A stretch of 64,000 nt of DNA from Saussurea involucrata (GCA_033807775.1 CM066322.1:17287001-17351000); one strand, 5' to 3'; positions 9,515 to 21,062 are shown, counted from the first letter of the stretch. Notes: generated by a model not told the origin, from the sequence alone. A program made the numbers and translations.

Positions 9515-10749
9515 ACCTGTTGAGTTTTGACATTCCTATCGAGCTTCCCCACATGTTGAATTCCATGCATTTCAGGGTTAAGTTTTGTCAAGGTTCCGAG
9601 TCATTCATAATGAAATACAGTGAATGGAGGAGGAGGGTGGTGGTGGTTTGGGAAGAAGAAGAGATGAAGCGGGCATGTATGTCGGTGGGCTTAAAATAAA
9701 GTTATGGGGGAAGGTTTAGAAAAAAGAGAGGCTTCCTCGATGTGTCATCTCAAGCGACTACACCAAGAGCAACATCTCCGGTGGTTGTTGCTCTCTGTTT
9801 CAGAACCAACACTCACCACCAGAATTTTGCCCCTAGCTAGGTTCCTGGGAATGGTTTTGGTTCAATATTTGAAGAAGGTGGTCCAAGATTTTCCTTTTTG
9901 GGTTTGTATCAACTTCAATTGGGTTTTGACTTGTCATGATAAAATAAAAAATACACAAGTTGCAGGCATTGATTATGGGTTGAAGGGAAGAAGATGGAAG
10001 GGTGGGTGGGGACAGGATAATCACGTAACTTGATTTAGTTTTAGGGTCTGTTGTAAGCGCTTATCAAATCACATTATCTTATCAAGAATATTGTAAGTAT
10101 CAAGAATCTTACCCGGTAGGAACGAAGTCAAGAACCAAGAATTTTATCCTGTAAATGAGAACGACGGCTTTTACCACGGTTAATTTAAGGATTTCTTTTA
10201 ATAGAGTTAGCATCAAAAGAAAAACGAAATAATTCCATAAGAAACAAAAAAGAAAAATTTAGAGGTTAATAACGAAAATAGAAATAAACAATAAGTCAAA
10301 TTGGCAAAAATTGTAGTTCACTCTAAAAATGTTTACCTAAAAGTTTAAAATAAGTTATCTTAAAAATTACGAATATTTTAATCAAACAAATTACATAAAA
10401 AAAATGAGAATTTCATACGATTAGATAGGGCATCCATCTCGATATAGTTTTTTTTTTCTCTTTTAACCGTTTTTCACATGAAATTTTTGATCGATGACCA
10501 AGATTGGTCATAATCGCAAAAAAATGAAAAACTGATGAACACTCTGATGAATACAGCTTTTGTTACTTGTATACATAAGTGTATACCGTCCAGTTGATTA
10601 ATTACCCGAGTGTTCTTTATTTTTTTTTCCTTTGAACCTCCCTTTATATATATTGAAAGAAAAATAGAATACTGAATCCTTTGGCATAAAATAAAAGGTG
10701 TTAAATTTAATGTCAAAATTATTCTGTTAATTCATGATCCCGAATTGCG
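9515..10749. other. No gene recognised
   Basis: An open stretch at 9704-10033 has no recognisable family, and the reverse frame is equally open. The rest is AT-rich DNA with no clear element ends. Confidence 0.4.
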
Positions 10750-11312
10750 AGTAATTAGTGAGAGCATCTCCATCAGCTTCCCCATTTTGAAGAAAATGAA
10801 GAATATGAGGATTTTGAGTTGTTTTTTGTGCTCCAACAACTTCCCCAAAATTATCCCCAAAATAGAGAAAGTAGGGGAGAAGAGTTTTTGTCCAAACATG
10901 GAGATAACCCAAAAAATGATTACTAAAAGCATCTCCAACAAGTTTGCTATAATTCTTTCTAAAATAGGGAATCAAAAGTTAAAATCTCTAAAAAAAGTTA
11001 CAATAATCTCCAACAGCTTTGCTATTTTAGAGATTTTAACACAAAATATATTAATATAATATTTTCTAATTTATATTCCCAATACAATAAAAGAAAATTT
11101 TAATATAAAATGATAAAAGATTTATGTTATTGATGGGTTGAATATCATAATTATTTCTCTCTCATATTTAGATGATTATAGAGAGTTCTCTATATTCAGA
11201 AAATTTTCCATTAATCTCTATTTTAACAAACAATATAGCAATGCTGTTGGAGAATAATAGCAAACAAAAACCCAACTTTTTCTATTTTAGCAATGCTGTT
11301 GGAGATGCTCTA
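10750..11312. mobile_element. Cluster of 'GCATCTCCAACAG' MITEs
   Basis: AAGCATCTCCAACAAG near 10926 pairs with CTGTTGGAGATGCTCT ending near 11312. A related GAGCATCTCCATCAG start lies at about 10759. Internal copies (AATCTCCAACAGC at 11010, GCTGTTGGAGAATA at 11243) suggest nested or duplicated units. The same family hosts the solo LTR at 38647. Confidence 0.5.
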
Positions 11313-11510
11313 AGTGAGAGCACCAATAGAAATCTTTGAAAAATAATATTTGGAGAGAAAAATAATATTTTAATAAATGAATAAAAATATTTTAATATTA
11401 TAATCAATGTTTTTATTCTCCAAAACGGGAAATCTGTTGGAGATGAATGTAATTTTTTTTATAGATTTTGACTTTTGATTCTCTATTTTAGAGAAATTTT
11501 TTGACTCAAG
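11313..11510. mobile_element. AT-rich MITE-like insert truncating the kinase fragment
   Basis: The segment carries CTGTTGGAGATGAATG and TTTTAGAGAAATTTTTTG, words shared with 38540-38640. It replaces the remainder of the kinase domain: the kinase reading frame continues into it with unrelated Lys/Ile/Asn-rich sequence until a stop. Exact ends were not determined. Confidence 0.4.
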
Positions 11511-11834
11511 CTTGTAAACAATGATTTTCTCGCCACCTTCATCACAGAATCCAATGAGAGTGGCGAGGTTATTATGTTTGTATCTAGCAAGCATTAGGAT
11601 CTCCATCAAGAACTCTCGTTCTCCTTGTCCGTTCTTCACTTCTAACCGTTTTACAACGACATTAATGGTGCCAGCCGGCTCACCAGAGCTGGTGGAGACC
11701 GGGAGTTGACCTTTGTAGACCCCTCTAAATCCACCCTTGCCGAGGAAATTGTGATCGGAGAAATTGTTGGTTGCCAATTTGATGTCATCAAGTGGGATTT
11801 TGAAGGGGTTTAGTTCTGGAATATTTCTAGACAT
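11511..11834 (-). pseudogene. Receptor-like kinase N-lobe fragment
   Basis: From an ATG at 11834 about 108 codons match the start of a plant receptor-like/cytoplasmic kinase domain. They include FKIPLDDIKLATNNFSDHN, glycine loop GKGGFRGVYKG, a lysine strand VVVKRLE, an alpha-C segment EREFLMEILML and KHNNLATLIGFCDEGGEKIIVYK. The third glycine of the GxGxxG loop is Arg and the usual AVK is VVK. Homology stops there: no HRD, DFG or APE follows, because AT-rich MITE-like DNA takes over. The visible 154-codon ORF is therefore a truncated N-lobe with a random tail. The style (LDDIKLATNNF, IGFCDE) resembles lettuce-family kinases; this is an impression. Confidence 0.7.
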
Positions 11835-12171
11835 GATGGTATGTGAATTTTGTTTTTGAAAGAAAATGGTAACCTTTATCTCCTTTTATAATATGAAAAT
11901 TTGAATAGTCCAATTAGTATGCCAGACTTGAATATATCCCCACTCCATTTTTATTTTCCAAGAAAAATAAATGGCATTCAAGTAGCAAAACCATCAAAAT
12001 TAATGGCACAACCTTAAATGTTGTGGTTCGAGAGGTCTATTTGTGACGACAGGTAGTCGCAATGCGTAGAAAAATCATTTGGTTATTTTCAAGCTTGTTG
12101 AAAAAGGTCATTCTATTATTTTTGAATAATCAATCAGTAGGTCGTTATTACAAATTAATGATAGTAAAAAC
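11835..12171. other. Former 5' flank of the kinase fragment
   Basis: AT-rich sequence with no recognisable feature except TSD AAAAC at 12167-12171 belonging to the next solo LTR. Confidence 0.4.
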
Positions 12172-12530
12172 TGTTGGATCATAAACTTGATTTGATCCAA
12201 TTAATATTGGATCGCCCATTATAATTGTCTAGGCCTAGAAATATCTAGAATAATCTTTGGAAGAACCATGTAGAAAGAACATAGAATAATCTAGATAAGA
12301 AATTTCTAGAGATGTATAAGTATCTAGATGCATCCATGGAAATATATCTAGAAATGTAGAACCTTCAATGGAGTAGTATAAATAGGTGTGAAGTCTTACA
12401 TTGTAAATCAAACAAAGTTAAAGATATCAAATACTTTCTTCAAGTTTCTCTCTTCAAAGTTTACTCATTTCATTCTCATAAAACCTCTGCATCACTATAA
12501 ACCTAAAAGGTTTCTTATCAATTTCTAACA
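12172..12530 (+). mobile_element. Solo LTR, copia type, 359 bp
   Basis: Starts TGTTGGATC and ends TTCTAACA. It is flanked by a perfect 5-bp TSD AAAAC (12167-12171, 12531-12535). A TATA box (AGTATAAATAGG, about 12374) and a downstream pyrimidine-rich U5-like part fit an LTR. No internal region or second LTR remains, so it formed by unequal recombination. Confidence 0.85.
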
Positions 12531-12587
12531 AAAACCGCGTGAACTGTTGCATTGCACGAAGACAAAGGTGTGCTGACCTACTACGAC

Positions 12588-13072
12588 TAGGGGTGTTAAC
12601 GAACCGAGTCGAGTCGAGTAGTACGTTATTCGAGCTAAGCTCGAAAAAATAATACCAGGCTCGAGCTCGATTAAATTTTCGAAGTCGGGCTCGAACTCGA
12701 ATATTTTTTCAATGTTCGAGCTCGAACCCGATGCTCGTTTATGAGCTCGAATTCGAGATCGATTAACTCGTTTATGTACTCAAGATCGATAATTTTTATA
12801 ATTTGATTATATAATTTGTAAACACGTAAATATGTAAAGCTCGAAAAAGTGTATGCTCGAATGGCTCGGCTCGACTCGACTCGTAAAGCTTAATCGAGCT
12901 TTCGAACGAGTCGAGTCGAACATTGGTGTTATGGAGCTCGACTCGTTAACTTAACCGAGCTTTGTTTTGTGTTCGAGATCGACTCGAGCTCAACAACTAT
13001 TAGGCTCGAGCTCGAGATAAACGAGCTCGAGCTCAAGTAGTTCGTTAAAAGCTCGACTCGTTAACACCCCTA
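12588..13072. mobile_element. Non-autonomous hAT element, CTCGAG-rich
   Basis: 15-bp terminal inverted repeats TAGGGGTGTTAACGA / TCGTTAACACCCCTA and a perfect 8-bp TSD ACTACGAC (12580-12587, 13073-13080). The interior is dominated by GAGTCGAGTCGAG, GCTCGAGCTCG and related words. Same family as 2645-3045. Confidence 0.9.
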
Positions 13073-13516
13073 ACTACGACCACGTGATAGACCTCAAAAA
13101 TTGGTTGGAAATTATAATCCCGCCACATCATTTTGTACGACAACATGTTGTCGCAATAGACACCCAATAATTTAAATCAAAACAATTGCATCAATGATGA
13201 GAAACAAAGACTTGGTAATTATTTGAACACATGAACATTAAACAGGGATGGAGATATATTGCATGTTTTAGTAATTTGTACTCTTAAGAAAATGTAAGAA
13301 AATTAGAAGGACAAAAAGGTGTGGGGTAAGATAGTGAGCCAGGAGGTAGAGTACCATAGTCCTACGATATATCGGTCGCCTTACCTTCGTTATGTTCTTT
13401 TATACATACTTTTGATTATATGGTGTTACTTACGTTTCTCTCTACTATTAATATTCTTTTCAATTTCCTGTTTTGTGATAACGTTTTTCCTTTCCCACTT
13501 CTTTTCTTGTTTCTAA
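13073..13516. other. No gene recognised
   Basis: AT-rich with a short chance ORF at 13319-13516. Ends in the TAA target of the next element. Confidence 0.4.
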
Positions 13517-14518
13517 GGTGCTGTTTGTTTTTTAAGAAGTCTGAAGTCTGAAATTTTATTTCACTTCTGTTTTATAAGAGGTGGTGCTGAAGTCTGAAAT
13601 CTGAATCATAAGACTGTTTGTTTTTTAAATTGAAACGTCTGAATCTGAATTTGAAATAATCAAGTACATATCACAGTTCACATACCCTGTATAAAAAGCA
13701 AATTCAACAACAAACCGAAATGCTTAATCAATTACTATTGAGTTCAGACTTCAGAGTCGTATCCACTTCAAGATTTATGCAAATTTCAAGTATCACGTGT
13801 TCATAAAATCAAACACCCATATCATAAAAGCATGTAATGTAACAATCCCAAATCCCAAATTCCCACCCATTTCGAAATTGCTAGCATCAATGAAGAACAC
13901 ACACCCAAAACGCAACAAATGTGTATGATTGGCAAAAACGAAAGCACTTAAAAAATCCATGGATTCGGAAAGAAAGCAAGCAAGTAAAGTAATCCAACTA
14001 TTTGAATCAGGAAGTATTGATGAGTTGAAGAGAATGTTGATAAATTACAATTACCGAAGCTTGTGAAGGGAAATCAGGATTTGATTTGGGAAGAAAGAAA
14101 AAGGAGAGAATCCCGGCCGAGTGTCTGCGTAATTCAGAGGCTGTTGTGTTCCATTTCCCAGGACTACCTGCAAATGGAGAAAATCGAGAGTTGGGGAAGT
14201 GGGAAATTACTTGCAAAAGGGAAAATCTGAGAGTTGGAGACAAGGAGGCGATGGAGGGTCTGCAGGAGGCGATGGAGGATGATGGAAGCGATGGAGGTTG
14301 AGGAGGTTGATGTCGATGGAGGCTGAGGAGGTTGATGGCGATGGAGGCGGATGGTTTTAGGGCACAAGAGGTTTTCAGATAATCACTTGCCTCTTGTGAA
14401 ATAAGAGACACAAAGAGGTTTTCAGATCTTATTTAAAAAAAACAGTCTTTTCAGCCCTTTCTCTGACCGAAGTAGACTTAAGACCTTTTAAGATTTTTTT
14501 TTTAAAACAAACACACCC
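13517..14518. mobile_element. Harbinger/Tourist-type MITE, 1.0 kb
   Basis: Left end GGTGCTGTTTGTTTTTTAAG, right end (complement) GGGTGTGTTTGTTTTAAAA. TAA flanks both sides (13514-13516, 14519-14521), a 3-bp TSD typical of PIF/Harbinger. GAAGTCTGAA/CTTCAGAC words recur internally as in the related elements at 42650 and 52417. ORFs at 14007-14411 derive from simple GGAGG/CCATCG repeats. Confidence 0.6.
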
Positions 14519-15690
14519 TAAGAGGACAGGATGGGAGCCCATCCTCTAAGCACCTTGGAAAGGCAGGGAGTATGATAACGTACAAGTTTACCAATCAAGA
14601 AATAAGAGCGAACATTATTTGTGTCCATTTTAGTTAATCTCTTTTGTTTCCAAATTTAATGGGGCCCACTTAAAAACAGGGGCCCAAAATTTATAGTATG
14701 GGTTCAAGAAATTTAGTAGATAAACGAGACATAGATTTTTTTAGTATATAACAAGACCTAAAGAATGTAGTATTATATTAAGGGCTTAAACATGTATTAA
14801 TTAATTAAACTAGAGAAGTAAAAATGAAAAAGTTAATTGCTCGTTCATTTAATAGTATTGTTTTTCTAATAGAGAAAAAAATGAAAAAGTTTAAAATTAC
14901 TTAGCCTAGATAATCTTTATATATAATCTTCATCATTCTTCTCTCATTTACTCTTTTAATTATTGTGTAATGTGTATCAATGACTCAATAAGTTTTATTT
15001 TTGGTCTTGATTCAAGATCATTGGGCCTACCCTATCTCATTTTGGTCTTAATCAATCCTTAGCTTCTGGCCTTCTGAGTCAATAGTATTAACTATATTAA
15101 CTATTATGTTCCCTAGTCCCCACTCCATATTCCTAAAGTCCTAACTTATCAATGAAGAAAATATCACATCTTTTTCACCTGACAAAACGAAAAAAATACC
15201 AAGTTTATAAAACCACGAGGAAAACAATATTAGTTACTCATATGATTGTGTTTATTTATTAGACAAATCCGGATTAAAAGAATTTGTACTACATTATTGG
15301 CAATGTTGTCTCGTTATCTAGCCATCGGATATGCATAAAAGAAACTATCTCGCGACTTTTCATTTTTTCCCGTTCCAAAGTATAGAAACAACTCATCATG
15401 TATATATTAGTATTGCTTGCGTTTCCTTTCTTAAGACTTAAGAGTGCGTTTAACGAGCAAAAATGAGAGAGGCAAGTAAAAGGATTACATAAGCTTGTCT
15501 CATCTCGTTGTTTTTTGGTAAGACAAAAACAATGCATTTTTGTTTTGCTCAGTTCATGCAGGCATCCTATTCAATTTCATGAAAGATATTAATGGGATGA
15601 TATAATTTTATTACCATCAATACACATAACGACATAAACCTTGGAGGGAGAGAGGGAAAATGAATGAAAGGTATTGTTTTTAGAAGTAAA
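14519..15690. other. AT-rich intergenic stretch downstream of HMA2
   Basis: No ORF or element boundary I can support. The part nearest 15640-15790 is HMA2 3'UTR. Confidence 0.45.
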
Positions 15691-15699
15691 TTTGATTTG

Positions 15700-15705
15700 T
15701 TTATT
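15700..15705 (-). terminator. HMA2 candidate poly(A) signal
   Basis: AATAAA on the minus strand (within CCAATAAACAAAT), about 90 bp past the stop. The same phrase in the same context follows HMA3 (55153), with GTGAGCTATTTATTA and GGAGTGAGGTTTG shared upstream, so the 3'UTR is conserved. Confidence 0.55.
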
Positions 15706-15794
15706 GGAGGGATAACAAACAACAAACCTCACTCCAAACAATAATAAATAGCTCACAGTAACCACTATATATATCACTCACTCACTCACTCACT

Positions 15795-16541
15795 TTATAT
15801 ATTTGTAACAAGAAGTAGTATCAAAAATCCATAAAATAAACACAAAAGAATGGTGCAACAGGCCCCTGAATACTCATCTTCCATGTGCTTATTAGTAGGA
15901 AGAGGATATCCATAAACATAGCCTTCAGCTTCAGCTTCAGCCCTGGGCATCGGTGGAGCTGATGGCTTTGGAGGACTATATCCATAACCATAATCTTCAT
16001 TATAACCCCCAACCTTCTTATATGCCCATGGTGATCCAGAGGTACTTGGTTCGTATCGTCGTCGTGGTGGAGGTGGTGGCGGCGGTGATGGTGGCGGTGG
16101 TGCAACATTAACATACACATAACCACCATCTTGAGAATCCGGAACATTGGTAGCTGATCCAGAGGTGGATGGTTGGTCGTTAAACTTCATCTTAATGGTG
16201 GTCGATTGCGTAATCTCCACACTCTGTAATTCATCGCCACCAGATGCCTCCATTATATCATGAATATTCAGGGGACCTTGAATGGACGGATTTTCCAAAT
16301 CAGAGAAGGGATTCGAATGGTTGATTCTTGTGGAGACAAGAATGGATTTCCCAGGAAACCAGTGTTGAAGAGTATCCCTGATTTCTCCAGGGTGTATAGT
16401 AGTTTCGATAGTGAATTTCGCATTTTGATGATACAAGAATTTGACACCATATATTCCACAAAGTGTCATTTCGACCTCGCTTATACATTCGGGGCAGTTA
16501 CATAACGGGATGATTTGAAGATCAACCGTTGTTGTAGTCAT
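15795..16541 (-). CDS. HMA2: HMA-domain, proline-rich protein with hydrophobic C-terminal tail
   Basis: A 248-residue protein. Residues 1-70 are an HMA-like domain with CxxC (C16-P-E-C19) and FTIETTIHPGEI. Next is a linker with VEITQSTTIKMKF (about 115-127), a polyproline run (about 148-163), YEPSTSGSP, a G/Y-rich segment (DYGYGYSPPKPSAPPMP), and YVYGYPLP. The order matches Pi21-like HMA/proline-rich proteins, some of which act in defence and end in a prenylated CaaX box. Here CTIL (229-232) would be such a box, but the frame runs on for 16 more residues, 233-248, mostly Leu/Ile/Phe/Val. In HMA3 the frame stops straight after TIL. The tail either masks prenylation or acts as a tail anchor; both are inference. 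The start ATG follows a predicted acceptor (intron ends at 16551) and is conserved with HMA3. A compositional Pro/Gly bias makes function from sequence alone uncertain. Confidence 0.8.
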   Translation of the reverse strand: MTTTTVDLQIIPLCNCPECISEVEMTLCGIYGVKFLYHQNAKFTIETTIHPGEIRDTLQHWFPGKSILVSTRINHSNPFSDLENPSIQGPLNIHDIMEASGGDELQSVEITQSTTIKMKFNDQPSTSGSATNVPDSQDGGYVYVNVAPPPPSPPPPPPPRRRYEPSTSGSPWAYKKVGGYNEDYGYGYSPPKPSAPPMPRAEAEAEGYVYGYPLPTNKHMEDEYSGACCTILLCLFYGFLILLLVTNI

Positions 16542-16550
16542 CTCTGATAT

Positions 16551-18540
16551 CTGTTGAATATGTCAAGAAAATACAATCGAAGCATATGACAAATTGTTCT
16601 GTAAGAATATAAAAACAGCTTTGCTTTGAGATGTAGAGGGTACAAAAGTCGGAATATTGTAAATGTACCGAGTAACAGCAGAATCATCTTCAGTTAGACT
16701 TAAAAACATTTATACAAGTTTCATCAATTAGACCTCTAGCTAGATAACAAAATCAGATCGACTTCGCATATAACAATAATTAGATACGGTGTAAAACAAT
16801 AATGAAATATAAAAGAGAGATAAATCTATGAACAAATTAAATAAAACAAAGCTAAAAAAGGAATTAGAAGAAGAGATATTCAAACCAGGAAGAAAACAGG
16901 GTCAACACTAATCGGTGAAGAAAGGAGATGAAGTTTCTGCACACATGGAATCAAAATTGGAGAGGGTTAGGGAATGTTTCTTTTCTCTATTAAAACATGT
17001 TTGTCTGTCTGGAATAAGATTATTGAATGTAGACCGCATATATATATATATATATATATATACATGATTGAAAGATCAAACGTGTTAAGCTTATTGCAAT
17101 TGCCTTTCAAAAAAAATCTTGTTAAGCTTATGCTGAAAAAAAAAAGTCAAAGAAAATCAATTTCAAGAATCTGAGGTTGTCCTTGGTATTTTATTTGAAA
17201 GATGAAAAACAAACTACACCTGAATTTGTATCTACACTAGTGTGAACTTGGACCTCAAACATGAATTATGATCTTGAACAAATAGCACTTATGAGTGCAT
17301 CAAACTTCAACCAATCATGACTGCATCATCGATAAACAAAAATCAAAAGATTTGACTTCTCCGATCGGATTTAATTTTCCACTGGAAATCAAACATGACG
17401 CAATTATTTTAGATCTCAACTTTTATTTGGGTATAAATCACCAGCAGTTCAAAAAATTAGAAAACCAATCCCTCAACAGATATTGAGTCGTTCAAGATTG
17501 AAAAGGTTAGATCAAACCAAAATTCACATCGTCCATAAAATGCGACTAGTGCGCAACAGAATACACAGGCACCCATGATCCGAAATCAAAAATAAAAGAA
17601 CGGAGATGGAGTTTTTGATCATTTGAAAGAGTTACCGCCAAAATAAACTTAGGATGCGTTTGGTTCGTAGGATTCCGACGGAATTGGAATGATCAATTTC
17701 ATTGACCAAATTTCGTCCGGACGTTTGGTTACCTATGGAATGGAATTGAATTCCACACATTCCACAATTTATGATTCCATCACAAATGAGAAGGAATTCA
17801 ATTACATTCCACACAATTTTCTCAAAAAGACAAAACTATCCTTATCTTCCCTACTCCGACCACCACCATTCTAAACCACCGTCGATCACCACCGTTCTGA
17901 ACCACCGTCGACCACCACATTTCTGAACCATCGTCGACCACCACATTTCTGAACCATCATCGGCCACCACCGCCAACGATCTAAGCCACCACCGACCTGA
18001 ACCACCACCGCCAGACCACCACCGTTCTCATCCACCACCTCCACCGTTCTGGGCCACCGTTGGACCACCACCGTTCTAAGCCACCGCCGACTACCACCGT
18101 TCTGAACCACCATCGGCCACCACCGCCACCGTTCTAAGCCACCGTTGAACCACCACCGTTTTAAGCCACCGCCGACTACCATTGTTCTGAACTATGTTAT
18201 GTGAACCAAACAAACAAAATCCAATTCCTTTAACCAGATTCCATTCCAATGTACGGTCAACCAAACAGGTGGTCAAAACTGATAATATTTAATTCCAATT
18301 TCTTCAAAGTAAAATTAATTTGATAGATTTCATTTCATCAAAAAATATTTTGCAAAACAAACGCACCGTTAGAATTGCAATCAAATCGTAAGAAAAGAAG
18401 ATACGAAGAAGAATAGATAAATGCTGCTTACTTGTGAAGTTGTGAGGGGATTGCAGATTTGCAGATACTCGATGGCGGCAGCGTGGAGTTGGATTCGGGT
18501 CCACCCAATTTTGTTCGGATCTGGAACGGAAAAAGATATC
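16551..18540 (-). other. HMA2 5'UTR exon (18540-18432) and 5'UTR intron (18431-16551)
   Basis: The exon ends CACAA before GTAAGC (18431). The intron ends TATTCAACAG, followed by ATATCAGAG and ATG. The exon matches the HMA3 5'UTR exon: ACCCGAATCC, a CGCCGCTGCCGTCGAGT-like block, and CAATCCCCTC just before the donor. The intron start and end also match. This cross-paralogue conservation in non-coding DNA is good evidence the exon is real. About 720 bp of the intron is a MITE. Confidence 0.65.
17652..18368. mobile_element. Harbinger-type MITE inside HMA2 intron
   Basis: Ends GGATGCGTTTGG and, complemented, CGGTGCGTTTG, flanked by TTA (17649-17651, 18369-18371). Subterminal GGAATTGGAATGATCAATT and AATTCCATTCC words appear in both orientations. 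The middle (17870-18185) is an expanded CCACC(A/G)CCGTTCTGAACC repeat that produces spurious Gly/Trp/Val ORFs. Confidence 0.6.
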
Positions 18541-18563
18541 TGAATGGATGATGTTGTTGGCGG

Positions 18564-18573
18564 TATTTTATAG
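18564..18573 (-). promoter_or_regulatory. Candidate TATA box of HMA2
   Basis: Minus strand CTATAAAATA lies just upstream of the conserved 5'UTR exon, at a normal distance for a start near 18540. Confidence 0.45.
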
Positions 18574-18944
18574 AGAAAGAAAATGAAAAGTTTAACTCAA
18601 GTTATTACAACCTAACCCTAATTAAAGCACCAGCTTAACAACCACGCCTAATAATGTAGAAAGACAATATTGTCCCCCGTTTTTTTCAGGAGGGGGTGTG
18701 GATGACTGAAAGACAATATTATTCTCAAATCCGTTTAAACCCACCTACCATTAAACAAACAAAATAAATCACTTAAACGGATCTTTTAAAAAATTATTAT
18801 TTTCCCAAATGAAAAAGAAAACAGGTGTCTCAATCCGAACAGCTAGATCCAGATGATCCTACGGCTGGTCTATACGGGTGTAATGTGGTTTAGAGTCAAA
18901 ACCTCAATAGAAGCAATAAATACGGTTTGAGTTGGTTTTAAAAT
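18574..18944. other. HMA2 upstream region
   Basis: No gene. 18720-18860 resembles 36590-36730 in the same orientation (shared TTTTCCCA(A/T)..AAA, AAACAGGTGTC and neighbouring words), suggesting a duplicated flank. Confidence 0.45.
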
Positions 18945-20158
18945 GAGTAAATTACACTTTTGGTCCCTGTGGTTGTTATCTACTATCAAATGTAGTCCCT
19001 ATTTCAAACTAATTACAATTTTAATCATTATGGTTGTCCTTCTTTTCCAATTTTGGTCACTATGGTTGCAATTCTTTTTCAATTTTGGTCCCTATGACTA
19101 ACTACTGTTACAAAAGTATGTTAACTAAAGGGTATTTTTGTCTTTTTATCATTTATATGTTTTTCAATTAGAAATTAAATAAAATACCAATTTTCTTTTT
19201 ATATTATAAATTACTATAATTATTTTATTATATAATAGTTTTAATATATATATATATATACTCATACATATATTCGTATGCTTTTCATCCCTTCACTCCG
19301 ATGGAAACACGACCTAAACTCCCACACCCTCCCCCATTCTCGGTGCCACCTCTTCCTCTTTGATAGAAACTTTGACAGATCGGATTCTGTCGAAACTCCA
19401 AAAAAACTCCCTCAATGGTTCAGCTTCATCGACGATGGTCTACTTTGTCTAGCTGATGCTGCTTGTAGGTTTTTTCTTTTATTTTGGAATTAGGTTTTGA
19501 TTTTGCATTTGGGTTTGATTTTGGAAGTGGGGCTTGGTTTTGGAAATCAGGATTTCAATTTGGTTTGAGTTTTTGATATTTGGATTGAGTTCGATTTTGG
19601 ATTTGGATTTAGGGTTTATGATGACCGGAGAGTTCGAGAAGAGGAGTGGAGGGTTCGCCGGACAGAGGTGTCGAGGGCTTGGGATTGGGCTCCAAAACGA
19701 AAAACAAAACCCAAATCTGAGATCACCGACGAAGCACACGAGTGTTGTGCGATCTTGGATGAAGTTGTTCTCGAACCATATCTGAAAGACACATGGAGGC
19801 GGTGGGTGAGTTGTGGAAGTGGCGGTGATGATGAAAGAGACGAAGGAGGCAACTGGTAAATGGGAAAGAAGAAATAGTATTGGTTTTTATTGGTGGTGGG
19901 TCCCACTATTTATGTGTTTATATTTATTATTTATTATTAATATCAACAATTATATATTACTTTTAAGTTAAAATAAGTGAAACTAATGGAAAGACAAATA
20001 TACCCTTGAGTCAACTGAACTTTTTAACAACAGTTAGTCTGTGGGACGAAAAGTGAAATGAAATAGTAACCACAGTGACCAAAATTGTAATTAGTTTGAA
20101 ATAGGGACTACATTTGATAGTAGGTAACAACCACAGGGGCCAAAAGTGTAATTTACTC
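18945..20158. mobile_element. Non-autonomous MULE with 10-bp TSD
   Basis: Long terminal inverted repeats start GAGTAAATTACACTTTTGG and continue about 140 bp (complement at 20010-20158). Flanks are a perfect GTTTTAAAAT (18935-18944, 20159-20168); 9-11-bp duplications are typical of Mutator. The interior (19270-19870) has GC-richer, coding-like patches (e.g. PQWFSFIDDGLLCLADA before a GTAGGT donor) that may be captured host exons (Pack-MULE). I do not recognise the gene. Confidence 0.8.
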
Positions 20159-20168
20159 GTTTTAAAAT

Positions 20169-20656
20169 CGATGCCAAACAAAATTCCATCTCGACAATAA
20201 TCTACATAGTCTGGACAAACTTCAGTTGAGGACTTTTGATTTTTATGTTCTACTACATACATGTATCCAAATCAGAATGAAACAGAAGGATCGTATTTAT
20301 TTTACCCTTTTTAGCGATTTTGAATTGGATTTGTCGTTGATGATTAGACAAAGCTCCATGAAAGAAATCGAAGAGATGAGGGGGACGCATGAGAAAAAGA
20401 GTTAAGAAGATAATGATGTGTTTAAACTTTTTGGTCACTTTTAATTTCATCACACCCCATTAATTGTGTTTGATAGGAAAACTAATTTGGCATATCTCAT
20501 CCTTATATACATCTAAGGATGAATATTGTTTTTTGCCCTTCTTACTATAATTTTTTTACACAATGATCCAACCCAACATAGATCATCATAGAAACTCAAA
20601 TTTCCCATTGGAGTTAAAGTTCATTTAAATAAATCTTGATGTAAGCTCAACTTATA
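20169..20656. other. Intergenic stretch, nothing recognised
   Basis: AT-rich. Short ORFs only. Confidence 0.4.
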
Positions 20657-21062
20657 TTATTCTTAGAGTAAACTACATTTTTAGTCCACGTGGATTGTTG
20701 AAAAATTATAGAGTAAACCTCACTTTTGGTCCCAGTGGTTTGCAAAAAATAACGAAAATCGTCCCTATAGTTCATTTATTACAAATTAGCCACTATTGTT
20801 TGCATTTTTGTCCGGTTTTGGTCCCTCTCACTAACGGAGGCTAACCCCCATCCATTAAATGATAAGTATTTTAGTCTTTTTAATTTTTGAGTGTTTGACT
20901 TTTTTATGTTGACTTTTCACTTTTTAGTTTTTACTTATTTATTTTTTTATGCTCCTTCTTCTTCTTCCCCAACCCCAAACCCACATCCATACATTTTCTT
21001 CCCCAAACCCACATCTATACCTGCAACTAAAAAACATACCAATGTTTAAATTACACACACAT

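Noticed and set aside
9704..10033. 109-codon plus-strand ORF
   Set aside because: No recognisable domain, and the reverse strand is also open; not enough to call a gene.
14007..14411. 134-codon minus-strand ORF
   Set aside because: It lies in a Harbinger-type MITE and reflects GGAGG/CCATCG repeats; no family recognised.
17886..18276. Minus-strand Gly/Trp/Val-rich ORFs
   Set aside because: They come from a simple CCACC-type repeat inside a MITE in the HMA2 intron.
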